In this document: in pieces, positions 1 to 4,598 of the stretch | How positions within the stretch are numbered: the stretch's first letter is position 1 | Layout of the letters: every line of letters starts with the position of its first letter | Assembly (NCBI GenBank): GCA_018663565.1 | Contig: JABJQE010000230.1 | Location: 1 to 5,336, forward strand | Direction of reading: 5' to 3' | From: Phycisphaerae bacterium | GTDB taxonomy: Bacteria; Planctomycetota; Phycisphaerae; Phycisphaerales; SM1A02 | DNA: 5,336 bases | Notes under the pieces: generated by a model | What the model was told of the DNA's origin: nothing | What the model saw: the letters and a program-made list of their open reading frames with translations, nothing else | The model's database searches: none | Made by a program: the position numbers and the translations under genes

Positions 1-303
1 CAGCCAGCGGCGGGCTCCGTTGACTTCTTTGCCAAGGCCTGGAATGAGTACGACGATCAAGAGCGTGGCTGCGACGACAATCGCAGTGAGCGCGATTGAT
101 GAGGACGTGATCCACCGCGATGGTATGGACCGGCCAAGCAGCAGGGCTGCCACAGCTGCCACAGCGAGCATGGTGGTTCGTCCGGTGAGCAGTTCTGTGA
201 AGCTGCTCGCATTGGTCACTGTCATGCCAGCAGACTGCACCGCGATCGCGCCTAGCGCAAGCAGGGCAGTCGCAATGATGAGCACAAGATCTCGAGGGGG
301 CAT
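1..303 (-). CDS. FtsW/RodA/SpoVE (SEDS) family protein, N-terminal fragment cut by the window edge
   Basis: Reading the reverse complement from the ATG at 303..301 gives 101 uninterrupted codons running off the left edge. The product has three predicted membrane segments (about residues 6-22, 43-57 and 68-87). The 'QSAGM' at 23-27 after segment 1 is typical of SEDS proteins (usually 'SAS/SAG'). After segment 3 comes 'LIPGLGKEVNGARRWL' (86-101), which matches the family signature (PGxG...NGARRW). The form with 'VNGARRW' is more FtsW-like than RodA-like ('KGAQRW'), but the discriminating C-terminal part is missing. SEDS proteins are integral membrane peptidoglycan glycosyltransferases that polymerise lipid II with a partner class B PBP during division (FtsW) or elongation (RodA). 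No clear Shine-Dalgarno precedes 303. An in-frame ATG at 372..370 would add 23 residues but would overlap the miaB start, so 303 is preferred. The gene is divergent from miaB. Family certain to about 0.9; subtype uncertain. Confidence 0.87.
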   Translation of the reverse strand, partial: MPPRDLVLIIATALLALGAIAVQSAGMTVTNASSFTELLTGRTTMLAVAAVAALLLGRSIPSRWITSSSIALTAIVVAATLLIVVLIPGLGKEVNGARRWL

Positions 304-312
304 CTGGCAAGT

Positions 313-339
313 CGTATCGGCCCCAATGGTGCCGTATCG
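313..339. repeat. Two CGTATCG copies 20 bp apart between divergent genes
   Basis: The heptamer CGTATCG occurs at 313-319 and 333-339 within the 67-bp gap between the SEDS gene and miaB. The 20-bp spacing is about two helical turns, which would place both copies on one face of the DNA, as for a direct-repeat operator. No -35/-10 pair could be assigned confidently in either direction. The repeat is short and could be chance. Confidence 0.2.
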
Positions 340-370
340 CCAATAAGGTGTGGGGTGAGTTTGGATTACC

Positions 371-1951
371 ATGCATCGCTTCATGGCTACGCCCACCATC
401 AACGACACGCATACTGGTCCACTGGTCTACCTCGAGACCTTTGGATGTCAGATGAACGAACTCGACAGTGAGCTGGTAACTGGTCACTTGCACGCACTGG
501 GCTATCGCTTCACGCCGGATCGAGATACCGCGGATGTGGTGCTGTTCAATACGTGTTCCGTACGCGAGCAAGCCGAGAACAAGGTATTCAGCCGAATCGG
601 GCGATTGAAGCAAGAGAAGCAGGCGGGCAGGCATGTCACGATTGGGCTGCTGGGCTGCCTTGCTGAGCGAGAGGGCGCCTCATTGCTTGCTCGGCAGCCG
701 GAAATCGATGTGCTGTGCGGGCCGGGCGAGCTTGATCGACTGCCCATGTTGCTTGATAACGCCATGAAGGGAGATCTTGTGGATTGGCACGATCGGGCGG
801 CGGTTCAAGGCAATCGCTCGCGGCGGTCGGCAACGCTCTCGGCAGCAGAGGATTCGCTGGAGAGCCTCGATCTTGCCCGGGCTTTCGACCCCGACCAAGG
901 CGGCTCGCATGGTCGTAGTGCCTACGTTCGTATTACGAGGGGCTGCAATAAGTTTTGCACCTACTGCGTCGTTCCAAATACACGGGGCGCCGAGGTCCAT
1001 CGTCCACCGGACACCATTGTGGATGAATGTCGAGCACTCGCTGAGCAGGGTGTGATTGAAATCACGCTGCTTGGTCAAACGGTCAATCACTACATGTATG
1101 TGCACGGTGCGGCGGTCGGAGCGGACGGGCGAGAGCGACCCCAGATTGGTCCAGGCTTGACCGCTTTCGGCAAGAAAGACCGGGGCGTGGCCGGTCAACG
1201 TGTGACCACCTTCGCGGATTTGCTCCGCCGTATTCATGAAGAAGTTTCGGACATTCGCAGGCTTCGCTTTGTCACGAGCTATCCGCGGGACTTCGGCGAC
1301 GACATTCTTGACGTGATGCATGACTCGCCACGGATTTGTCGGTATCTCCATGTTCCGGCGCAATCAGGATCGGACCGCATTTTGAAACTGATGAACCGCG
1401 GGTACACCGTGGGGCAGTATCGAGACTTCATCGATCGAGTCATTGACCGGCTGCCGGATGCTGGCATTGCGGGTGACATTATTGTGGGGTTCCCAACGGA
1501 GACCGACGAGGACTTTGAATTGACCTGTGATCTGGTGCGGTCCGTGCCATTCAAGAACAACTTTGTGTTCAAATATTCGCCCCGTCCAGGCACCGTAGCG
1601 ATCGATCGTTTTCCGGATGATGTGGCTGAGTCGGTCAAACGGGAGCGTATAAATACGCTGCTTGACATCCAGTCAGAGGTCAGCCGTGAGGTCCATGAAC
1701 GGGAAATCGGGCAGACACATCCTGTATATGTTGAAAAAATCAGTGAATCGAAGCCGCAAGGTGCTGGGAAAGTTGAACTTGGGTGGGCTGAAGGTGCAGT
1801 GCAACTTTCTGGCCGGACGCCAGGCGACCTGATTACTGTGTTTGATGTTCCTGGAGCTGCCGTAGCAGGCAGTATGGTCGGCACAATCGTCGATATTGAC
1901 ATCATTAGGGCCGCTCCGAGGTTGTTGTGGGGAAAGGTGGCCACACCGTGA
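371..1951 (+). CDS. miaB: tRNA-2-methylthio-N6-dimethylallyladenosine synthase MiaB
   Basis: Cytosolic radical-SAM methylthiotransferase that converts i6A37 to ms2i6A37 in tRNAs reading UNN codons, acting after MiaA. The 526-residue product has the three MTTase domains in order. The N-terminal UPF0004 domain (about 18-120) has cluster ligands Cys26 in 'GCQMNELDSE', Cys62 in 'NTCSVRE' and Cys96 in 'GCLAER'. The radical-SAM domain (about 182-440) has Cys192-x3-Cys196-x2-Cys199, then 'HVPAQSGSDRIL' at 327, 'GDIIVGFPTET' at 368 and 'YSPRPGT' at 402. A TRAM RNA-binding domain lies at about 448-518. 'GCQMN..DSE' separates MiaB from RimO (GCPKN) and MtaB. It is longer than the usual 440-475 residues, mainly through a linker at about 140-180 and an insertion at about 242-279. 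The start at 371 has a weak GGTGAG at 354-359; ATG 383 (MATPTIND) is an equally plausible start. It is divergent from the SEDS gene. Confidence 0.96.
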   Translation: MHRFMATPTINDTHTGPLVYLETFGCQMNELDSELVTGHLHALGYRFTPDRDTADVVLFNTCSVREQAENKVFSRIGRLKQEKQAGRHVTIGLLGCLAEREGASLLARQPEIDVLCGPGELDRLPMLLDNAMKGDLVDWHDRAAVQGNRSRRSATLSAAEDSLESLDLARAFDPDQGGSHGRSAYVRITRGCNKFCTYCVVPNTRGAEVHRPPDTIVDECRALAEQGVIEITLLGQTVNHYMYVHGAAVGADGRERPQIGPGLTAFGKKDRGVAGQRVTTFADLLRRIHEEVSDIRRLRFVTSYPRDFGDDILDVMHDSPRICRYLHVPAQSGSDRILKLMNRGYTVGQYRDFIDRVIDRLPDAGIAGDIIVGFPTETDEDFELTCDLVRSVPFKNNFVFKYSPRPGTVAIDRFPDDVAESVKRERINTLLDIQSEVSREVHEREIGQTHPVYVEKISESKPQGAGKVELGWAEGAVQLSGRTPGDLITVFDVPGAAVAGSMVGTIVDIDIIRAAPRLLWGKVATP

Positions 1952-1955
1952 TGCC

Positions 1956-2123
1956 ATGGCTCAGGGGGCCTGTAGAGGGTTGTGCGGGTTGTGCCGGTTC
2001 TGCGATGCGTGCGAATTAGGCGAGTTTCTGGGATCCAAGGCCGCCGCGGGGCGTAAAAAACTTTCGGAGGCCATGGTTGTCGCCTTGACTGCGGCGAGAC
2101 GGAAGGTATGGTCGGCAGGATAG
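1956..2123 (+). CDS. Doubtful small Cys-rich ORF directly behind miaB
   Basis: A 55-residue frame starts with ATG four bases after the miaB stop and ends with TAG at 2121-2123. A start so close behind the stop would allow translational coupling. Its N-terminus has five cysteines spaced C6-x3-C10-x2-C13-x2-C16-x2-C19, followed by a basic, Ala-rich C-terminus ('AAAGRKK', 'ALTAARRK'). The cysteine run comes from a 9-base tandem repeat (1977-2012), so it may be an accident of repeat DNA. I recognise no family. An overlapping ATG at 1951 in another frame gives only 22 residues. A metal-binding small protein is possible, but non-coding sequence is more likely. Confidence 0.22.
   Translation: MAQGACRGLCGLCRFCDACELGEFLGSKAAAGRKKLSEAMVVALTAARRKVWSAG
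1977..2012 (+). repeat. 9-bp tandem repeat, two perfect and two decayed copies
   Basis: The unit GGGTTGTGC occurs perfectly at 1977-1985 and 1986-1994. It is followed by CGGTTCTGC (1995-2003) and GATGCGTGC (2004-2012), which keep the TGC ending. In the frame of the small ORF at 1956 the units read GLC, GLC, RFC, DAC. Confidence 0.6.
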
Positions 2124-2171
2124 TTAGATGGTTTTTGGGATATCCCCATCGCCATCTTGGGAGTGGGAAGC

Positions 2172-2187
2172 TGTGGCACCTGCCACA
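2172..2187. promoter_or_regulatory. Perfect inverted repeat TGTGGCA-CC-TGCCACA, operator-like
   Basis: The 7-bp arms at 2172-2178 and 2181-2187 are perfectly complementary across a 2-bp centre, which is the geometry of a dimeric regulator site. It lies about 205 bp upstream of the first PEP-CTERM-like gene. It contains TGGCAC but no TTGC-type element at sigma-54 spacing, so it is not a sigma-54 promoter. The cognate regulator is unknown. Confidence 0.35.
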
Positions 2188-2258
2188 TAATGACTTTTAG
2201 GCTAATGGGTAGATACGGATTTTCGATCTACTTCGGACAACTCAACTGATGACGTTCC

Positions 2259-2281
2259 TTGGTCGGCGCGTGGCCGACCAA
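2259..2281 (+). promoter_or_regulatory. Leader hairpin upstream of first PEP-CTERM-like gene
   Basis: TTGGTCGGC (2259-2267) pairs perfectly with GCCGACCAA (2273-2281) around the 5-base loop GCGTG. No T-run follows, so it is not an intrinsic terminator. A weaker 5-bp hairpin, GAGGC-CAAC-GCCTC, follows at 2301-2314. If transcription starts upstream of 2259, both are in the mRNA leader and could affect stability; otherwise the first could be an operator. Confidence 0.4.
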
Positions 2282-2376
2282 TTACGATCAAACTCCACGA
2301 GAGGCCAACGCCTCAATCCCGAGTGAGGAGTGGGGAAAGATCTTAGATCTAGTGTTTGGTGGACTCAAAACGAGAA

Positions 2377-2384
2377 GAGAAAGG
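2377..2384 (+). promoter_or_regulatory. Ribosome binding site of first PEP-CTERM-like gene
   Basis: GAGAAAGG ends 8 bases before ATG 2393. This supports 2393 over the upstream in-frame ATG at 2330, whose extra 21 residues are hydrophilic and would bury the signal peptide. Confidence 0.6.
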
Positions 2385-2392
2385 TTCTGAAA

Positions 2393-3079
2393 ATGAACAT
2401 GAAGCGTACTTCAATCTTTACTGGTGTCATTGGCGGTATCGCCGTCGCTGGCTCCGCAATGGCAGGCATGAATGGCATGTCATATGACATGATCGCCGGC
2501 GATATTGCCGGTGCTTATACCGTTCGCGTGTATGCGGAACTCGATGGCGGCAACCGCCTCGATGCCGTCTACGGCAACGCCGAGCACAACATGGCGTTGA
2601 GCTACAACGGTGGCGCCTCGGCTTACCAAGACGCCCTTGGTGGTGCTACGAGCCAGTCTATTAACTCTGCGTTCTTCCCCCTCGCTCCATCGCTGGAGTG
2701 GGACTCCTACTTCACTATTGGTGCGCTCTACTCGGACGGTACCCCCTTCGGGAACAATGCCCTCCAAGACATCGGCATCAACTGGTCGACATGGGATCCT
2801 TCAGGCGGCGACTTGTTCGCTGACAACGGAACCTTCTTCGTCACTCCAGTGGACCCACAGGGTGAGGCCATTGACGGTCGCGTCCTCGTGGCTCAGTTCA
2901 CAACGTTCGCCGGTTCTGGCGCTTACGACATCCACTTTACCGCTGGTTTCCAGGGTAAGGATTCCGCTGGCGACACATGGCAAGCTGGCCATGAGGTCTT
3001 CATCGGCGTGCCTGCTCCAGGTGCCGTGGCCCTCTTGGGTCTCGCTGGCCTCGCTGGCCGTCGTCGTCGCCGCGCCTGA
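2393..3079 (+). CDS. Exported PEP-CTERM-like (PAPG variant) protein, paralogue A
   Basis: Encodes 228 residues of unknown function, with the layout of a surface or secreted protein. A Sec signal peptide covers residues 1-24 (MNMKR, hydrophobic core, AMA|G cleavage). The mature body is acidic, aromatic- and Gly-rich and lacks cysteine. A C-terminal sorting signal fills 206-228: 'VPAPG', a short hydrophobic stretch 'AVALLGLAGLAG', then five arginines and Ala. That three-part tail resembles PEP-CTERM signals recognised by exosortase/archaeosortase-type enzymes, but with PAPG in place of PEP. Conserved blocks shared with the paralogue at 3693 include 'SINSAFFPLA' (89-98), 'SLEWDSY' and 'FVTPVDPQG'. 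I recognise no catalytic motif. The start is set by the GAGAAAGG site and the signal peptide. The gene is frequently C-ending in codon choice, which may mean strong expression. It has its own leader hairpin and terminator, so it is probably monocistronic. Confidence 0.88.
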   Translation: MNMKRTSIFTGVIGGIAVAGSAMAGMNGMSYDMIAGDIAGAYTVRVYAELDGGNRLDAVYGNAEHNMALSYNGGASAYQDALGGATSQSINSAFFPLAPSLEWDSYFTIGALYSDGTPFGNNALQDIGINWSTWDPSGGDLFADNGTFFVTPVDPQGEAIDGRVLVAQFTTFAGSGAYDIHFTAGFQGKDSAGDTWQAGHEVFIGVPAPGAVALLGLAGLAGRRRRRA

Positions 3080-3101
3080 TAGCGTTTCGACTGTGAATCT
3101 C

Positions 3102-3131
3102 GGAGTCGGCTTCTCGGGATTGCCCGACTCC
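3102..3131 (+). other. Hairpin just after paralogue A stop codon
   Basis: GGAGTCGG (3102-3109) pairs with CCGACTCC (3124-3131) across a 14-base loop. It lies in the 3' untranslated region ahead of the main terminator. With no T-run it is more likely an mRNA 3'-end stabilising structure than a terminator. Confidence 0.4.
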
Positions 3132-3149
3132 ACATAAGAGAACTTGAAG

Positions 3150-3188
3150 CCCGCCGCTGCACCCCCACGCAGCGGCGGGTTCTCTTTT
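3150..3188 (+). terminator. Intrinsic terminator of paralogue A
   Basis: A perfect 11-bp GC-rich stem, CCCGCCGCTGC (3150-3160) with GCAGCGGCGGG (3169-3179), closes an 8-base loop and is followed by TTCTCTTTT (3180-3188). AAGAGAAC upstream of the stem can also pair with the T-rich tail. It lies about 70 bases after the stop codon. Confidence 0.9.
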
Positions 3189-3214
3189 GCGTGGTGTTCG
3201 ATTTGTCCTAGATA

Positions 3215-3235
3215 TGGACATTTGCCCAATTCGGG
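3215..3235 (+). repeat. Imperfect direct repeat, copy 1
   Basis: TGGACA-N5-CCAATTCGGG. It shares 16 of 21 positions with the copy at 3279-3299, with identical internal spacing and all mismatches in the central five bases. Start-to-start distance is 64 bp. Confidence 0.5.
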
Positions 3236-3270
3236 GACGCATTGCCGGGCTGAGGCCGGCTTGCGTTCCT
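3233..3270 (+). other. Hairpin between the two direct repeats
   Basis: ACGCA-TT-GCCGG (3237-3248) pairs with CCGGC-T-TGCGT (3256-3266) around the loop GCTGAGG. G-C and G-U pairs extend the base out to 3233/3270. CCTTT follows, so it may serve as a second, weaker terminator behind paralogue A, or as the core of a small structured repeat element together with the flanking direct repeats. Confidence 0.45.
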
Positions 3271-3278
3271 TTCAATAG

Positions 3279-3299
3279 TGGACACCCATCCAATTCGGG
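3279..3299 (+). repeat. Imperfect direct repeat, copy 2
   Basis: Second copy of TGGACA-N5-CCAATTCGGG (first at 3215-3235). The pair brackets the hairpin at 3233-3270. The sequence does not match an insertion-sequence end that I can name, and no transposase fragment is present. Confidence 0.5.
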
Positions 3300-3359
3300 A
3301 GAGAGTGGGGTGGTGCTATTGTGTTGCGGTCGCAGTTGTTACCGATAACTCTACTCGCT

Positions 3360-3382
3360 GGGATGGGGGGATTGGGTGTGGG
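3360..3382 (+). other. Putative G-quadruplex motif
   Basis: Four G-tracts separated by short loops: GGG (3360-3362), AT, G6 (3365-3370), ATT, GGG (3374-3376), TGT, GGG (3380-3382). A fifth tract, GGG, is at 3390-3392. This meets the usual G3+N1-7 rule. The surrounding 3300-3430 is strongly G/T-rich on the plus strand. It lies in the gap between the two paralogues, upstream of the candidate promoter at 3496. Confidence 0.5.
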
Positions 3383-3495
3383 CGAGTCTGGGTCGTTTGG
3401 TTGAGCGTATGGGTGTCCGTTTGTGGGGAGCGCAAGAGTTGCCCTACCAGACGGTATCTCTTGAAAAAATCACCATTTCGGACTTGCTCATTGCC

Positions 3496-3523
3496 TTGAC
3501 CGTGGGACTTGCTGAGGTACATT
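3496..3523 (+). promoter_or_regulatory. Candidate sigma-70-type promoter for paralogue B
   Basis: TTGACC (3496-3501, five of six to the -35 consensus) and TACATT (3518-3523, four of six to the -10 consensus) are separated by 16 bp. A start near 3530 would leave a leader of about 160 bases containing the hairpin at 3654-3676. Planctomycete promoters are poorly characterised, so this is a sequence match only. Confidence 0.4.
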
Positions 3524-3653
3524 GATCTCGGAAGCGGAGTGAGTGTCTGCTCTGGCAACGGATCTGTGGTGCGATTCAGAGCCGCGAAGGAATAGGCACT
3601 CCATTGGGAGAACCGAACGCCACGGCCGCCACGTCGTGGATAACACAACCAGA

Positions 3654-3676
3654 GTCGGGTCACTGGAAGACCCGAC
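3654..3676 (+). promoter_or_regulatory. Leader hairpin next to the paralogue B ribosome binding site
   Basis: GTCGGGTC (3654-3661) pairs perfectly with GACCCGAC (3669-3676) around the 7-base loop ACTGGAA. Its 3' arm ends directly before the GAGGAG Shine-Dalgarno, leaving that site exposed. It may stabilise the mRNA or affect initiation. Confidence 0.5.
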
Positions 3677-3682
3677 GAGGAG
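3677..3682 (+). promoter_or_regulatory. Ribosome binding site of paralogue B
   Basis: GAGGAG ends 10 bases before ATG 3693 and decides that start over the in-frame ATG at 3543. The bases before the start, TCTGAAATG, nearly match paralogue A's TCTGAAAATG, so part of the leader is conserved too. Confidence 0.75.
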
Positions 3683-3692
3683 AAGATCTGAA

Positions 3693-4370
3693 ATGTTGAA
3701 GACTATTGGTTTCGTAGGTGCCGCTGGCACCCTGATTGCGACCGCCTCAGTTAGCGCTAGTCCGCTACAGGGCCTCTCAATCGATTCATTGGGCGACATG
3801 GGCTACGGCGAGGTATATCGCTTGTATGCCGACGTCGATGCAGGTACTCGTATTGACGCTGTCTTCGGCAACTCCGCCGGCGAGATGTCAATCGGTACTG
3901 CTGACGGTTTGTCCTTTTATCAGAACGCACTTGGTGGACCGACTTCGACGTCCATCAACTCAGCGTTCTTCCCACTCGCCGCATCACTTGAATGGGACAG
4001 TTATGTCACCATCGGTTCGTTGTACTCTGACGGTTCGCCCTTCGCGGAGAACAAGTTGTTGGACATCGGCATTGACTTTAGTGGATTCGAATCTGGCGGT
4101 TCAATCGTCAGTTCGAACGGCTCTTGGTTCGTCACGCCTGTCGACCCACAGGGTGGAGAACTGGGCGGTCGTGTGCTGCTCGGTCAGTTCACCGTCATTG
4201 GTGGTACTGGCGATGGCTACGCAGATCTCGTTGGCCAAATCAGCATCCAAGGTAAGGATGCGGATGGCAACACCTATCAAGAGATTGGTGCAACTTGGGC
4301 TGTTCCCGCACCAGGTGCCCTTGCTCTTCTCGGCATGGCTGGCCTTGCAGGCCGTCGTCGCCGACGCTGA
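3693..4370 (+). CDS. Exported PEP-CTERM-like (PAPG variant) protein, paralogue B
   Basis: Encodes 225 residues, roughly half identical by eye to paralogue A along the full length. The signal peptide is residues 1-22 (VSA|S). The mature body lacks cysteine. The tail at 204-225 is 'VPAPG', 'ALALLGMAGLAG' and five arginines ending the protein. Strongly conserved blocks are 'SINSAFFPLA' (87-96), 'SLEWDSY', 'FVTPVDPQG' and a 'GKD..G.T.Q' block near the C-terminus. The first 40 or so residues diverge, as expected for signal peptides and the mature N-terminus. The start at 3693 is fixed by GAGGAG; a start at 3543 would place 50 charged residues ahead of the signal peptide. Function is unknown: a surface-anchored or matrix-associated protein is inferred from the sorting tail. 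No exosortase is in the window. The gene has its own candidate promoter and terminator and converges on the sulfotransferase gene. Confidence 0.88.
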   Translation: MLKTIGFVGAAGTLIATASVSASPLQGLSIDSLGDMGYGEVYRLYADVDAGTRIDAVFGNSAGEMSIGTADGLSFYQNALGGPTSTSINSAFFPLAASLEWDSYVTIGSLYSDGSPFAENKLLDIGIDFSGFESGGSIVSSNGSWFVTPVDPQGGELGGRVLLGQFTVIGGTGDGYADLVGQISIQGKDADGNTYQEIGATWAVPAPGALALLGMAGLAGRRRRR

Positions 4371-4383
4371 TTTGAAATTGTCG

Positions 4384-4403
4384 TGAGGACTTTGTGGTCC
4401 TCA
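4384..4403 (+). other. Hairpin just after paralogue B stop codon
   Basis: TGAGGAC (4384-4390) pairs perfectly with GTCCTCA (4397-4403) around TTTGTG. Paralogue A has a hairpin in the same position relative to its terminator, although the sequences differ. Confidence 0.45.
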
Positions 4404-4430
4404 GGTGATTCAATAACCACGCAACACTCA

Positions 4431-4466
4431 AACAGCCCCCCGCATTCGTGTGGGGGGTTGTTCTTG
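4431..4466 (+). terminator. UUCG-capped terminator between convergent genes
   Basis: AACAGCCCCCCGCA (4431-4444) pairs with TGTGGGGGGTTGTT (4449-4462), 14 bp including two G-U pairs, closed by a TTCG tetraloop (4445-4448). A modest T-rich tail follows. On the minus strand the stem is followed by GTTTGAG, so it may also end transcription of the sulfotransferase gene. A short hairpin, GATCGC-CTT-GCGATC (4516-4530), lies nearer the sulfotransferase stop but has no T-run; I see nothing else in 4467-4598. Confidence 0.82.
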
Positions 4467-4598
4467 CGCGGCTTTCTCGCGAGGTAGTCTGGAGTCGATG
4501 TGCCGCGCGGTTCCTGATCGCCTTGCGATCTACTGCGTCGCACTGATCTCGTTTGGGTCGTCAATCGCAGAGGTAGGGATTTGGTTCAGAGCGTTCGA

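Larger units (their letters stand above)
1952..2392. other. 441-bp gap between miaB and the first PEP-CTERM-like gene
   Basis: Apart from the doubtful small ORF and its tandem repeat, I see no convincing gene here. There is no good terminator for miaB: the GC-rich stretch near 2040-2053 (followed by TAAAAAAC) does not form a stable stem with a T-run. A 10-bp perfect palindrome GGGATATCCC lies at 2137-2146, a 16-bp palindrome at 2172-2187, and hairpins at 2259-2281 and 2301-2314. The last 200 bases probably hold the promoter and leader of the downstream gene, but I could not assign a clean -35/-10 pair. Confidence 0.6.
3080..3692. other. 613-bp gap between the paralogues
   Basis: I see no credible protein-coding gene here; the open frames lack a ribosome binding site and any domain pattern. 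The first part holds paralogue A's terminator and accessory hairpins. The middle (about 3215-3300) holds the repeat-hairpin-repeat element. Positions 3300-3430 are a G/T-rich stretch with a G-quadruplex motif. The last 200 bases hold the candidate promoter and leader of paralogue B, including a small CCACG-T-CGTGG palindrome at 3629-3639. Confidence 0.6.

Noticed and set aside
20..346. 108-codon plus-strand open frame at the left edge
   Set aside because: It is antisense to the SEDS fragment, whose minus-strand frame has membrane segments and a family signature. The plus-strand product is Ser/Ala/Val-rich with no pattern.
680..1363. 227-codon minus-strand open frame inside miaB
   Set aside because: It is a shadow of the miaB coding frame with no recognisable domain; miaB carries all its cluster ligands in frame on the plus strand.
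1279..1944. 221-codon minus-strand open frame at the 3' end of miaB
   Set aside because: It is antisense to the radical-SAM and TRAM domains, Ser/Arg/Thr-rich and low in complexity, typical of a shadow frame.
2175..2192. Sigma-54 promoter at TGGCAC
   Set aside because: The -12 TTGC element is absent at the required spacing; the TGGCAC is simply part of the palindrome.
2330..2392. Longer start for paralogue A at ATG 2330
   Set aside because: It adds 21 charged residues before a clear signal peptide and lacks the GAGAAAGG site that precedes 2393.
2610..3137. 175-codon plus-strand frame overlapping paralogue A
   Set aside because: It is out of frame with the gene carrying the signal peptide and sorting tail; the product is Ser/Leu/Thr-rich with no family pattern.
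3215..3300. CRISPR array or insertion sequence
   Set aside because: There are only two imperfect copies and no third repeat, no transposase remnant and no target duplication.
3338..3349. GTTA-CCGA-TAAC inverted repeat as an operator
   Set aside because: The arms are only 4 bp and do not extend; expected by chance in a window this long.
3278..3499. 73-codon plus-strand frame in the gap between the paralogues
   Set aside because: It covers the G/T-rich stretch and reads as Trp/Val/Cys-rich low-complexity sequence with no ribosome binding site.
3543..3692. Longer start for paralogue B at ATG 3543
   Set aside because: It adds 50 charged residues before the signal peptide and reads through the leader hairpin and GAGGAG site.
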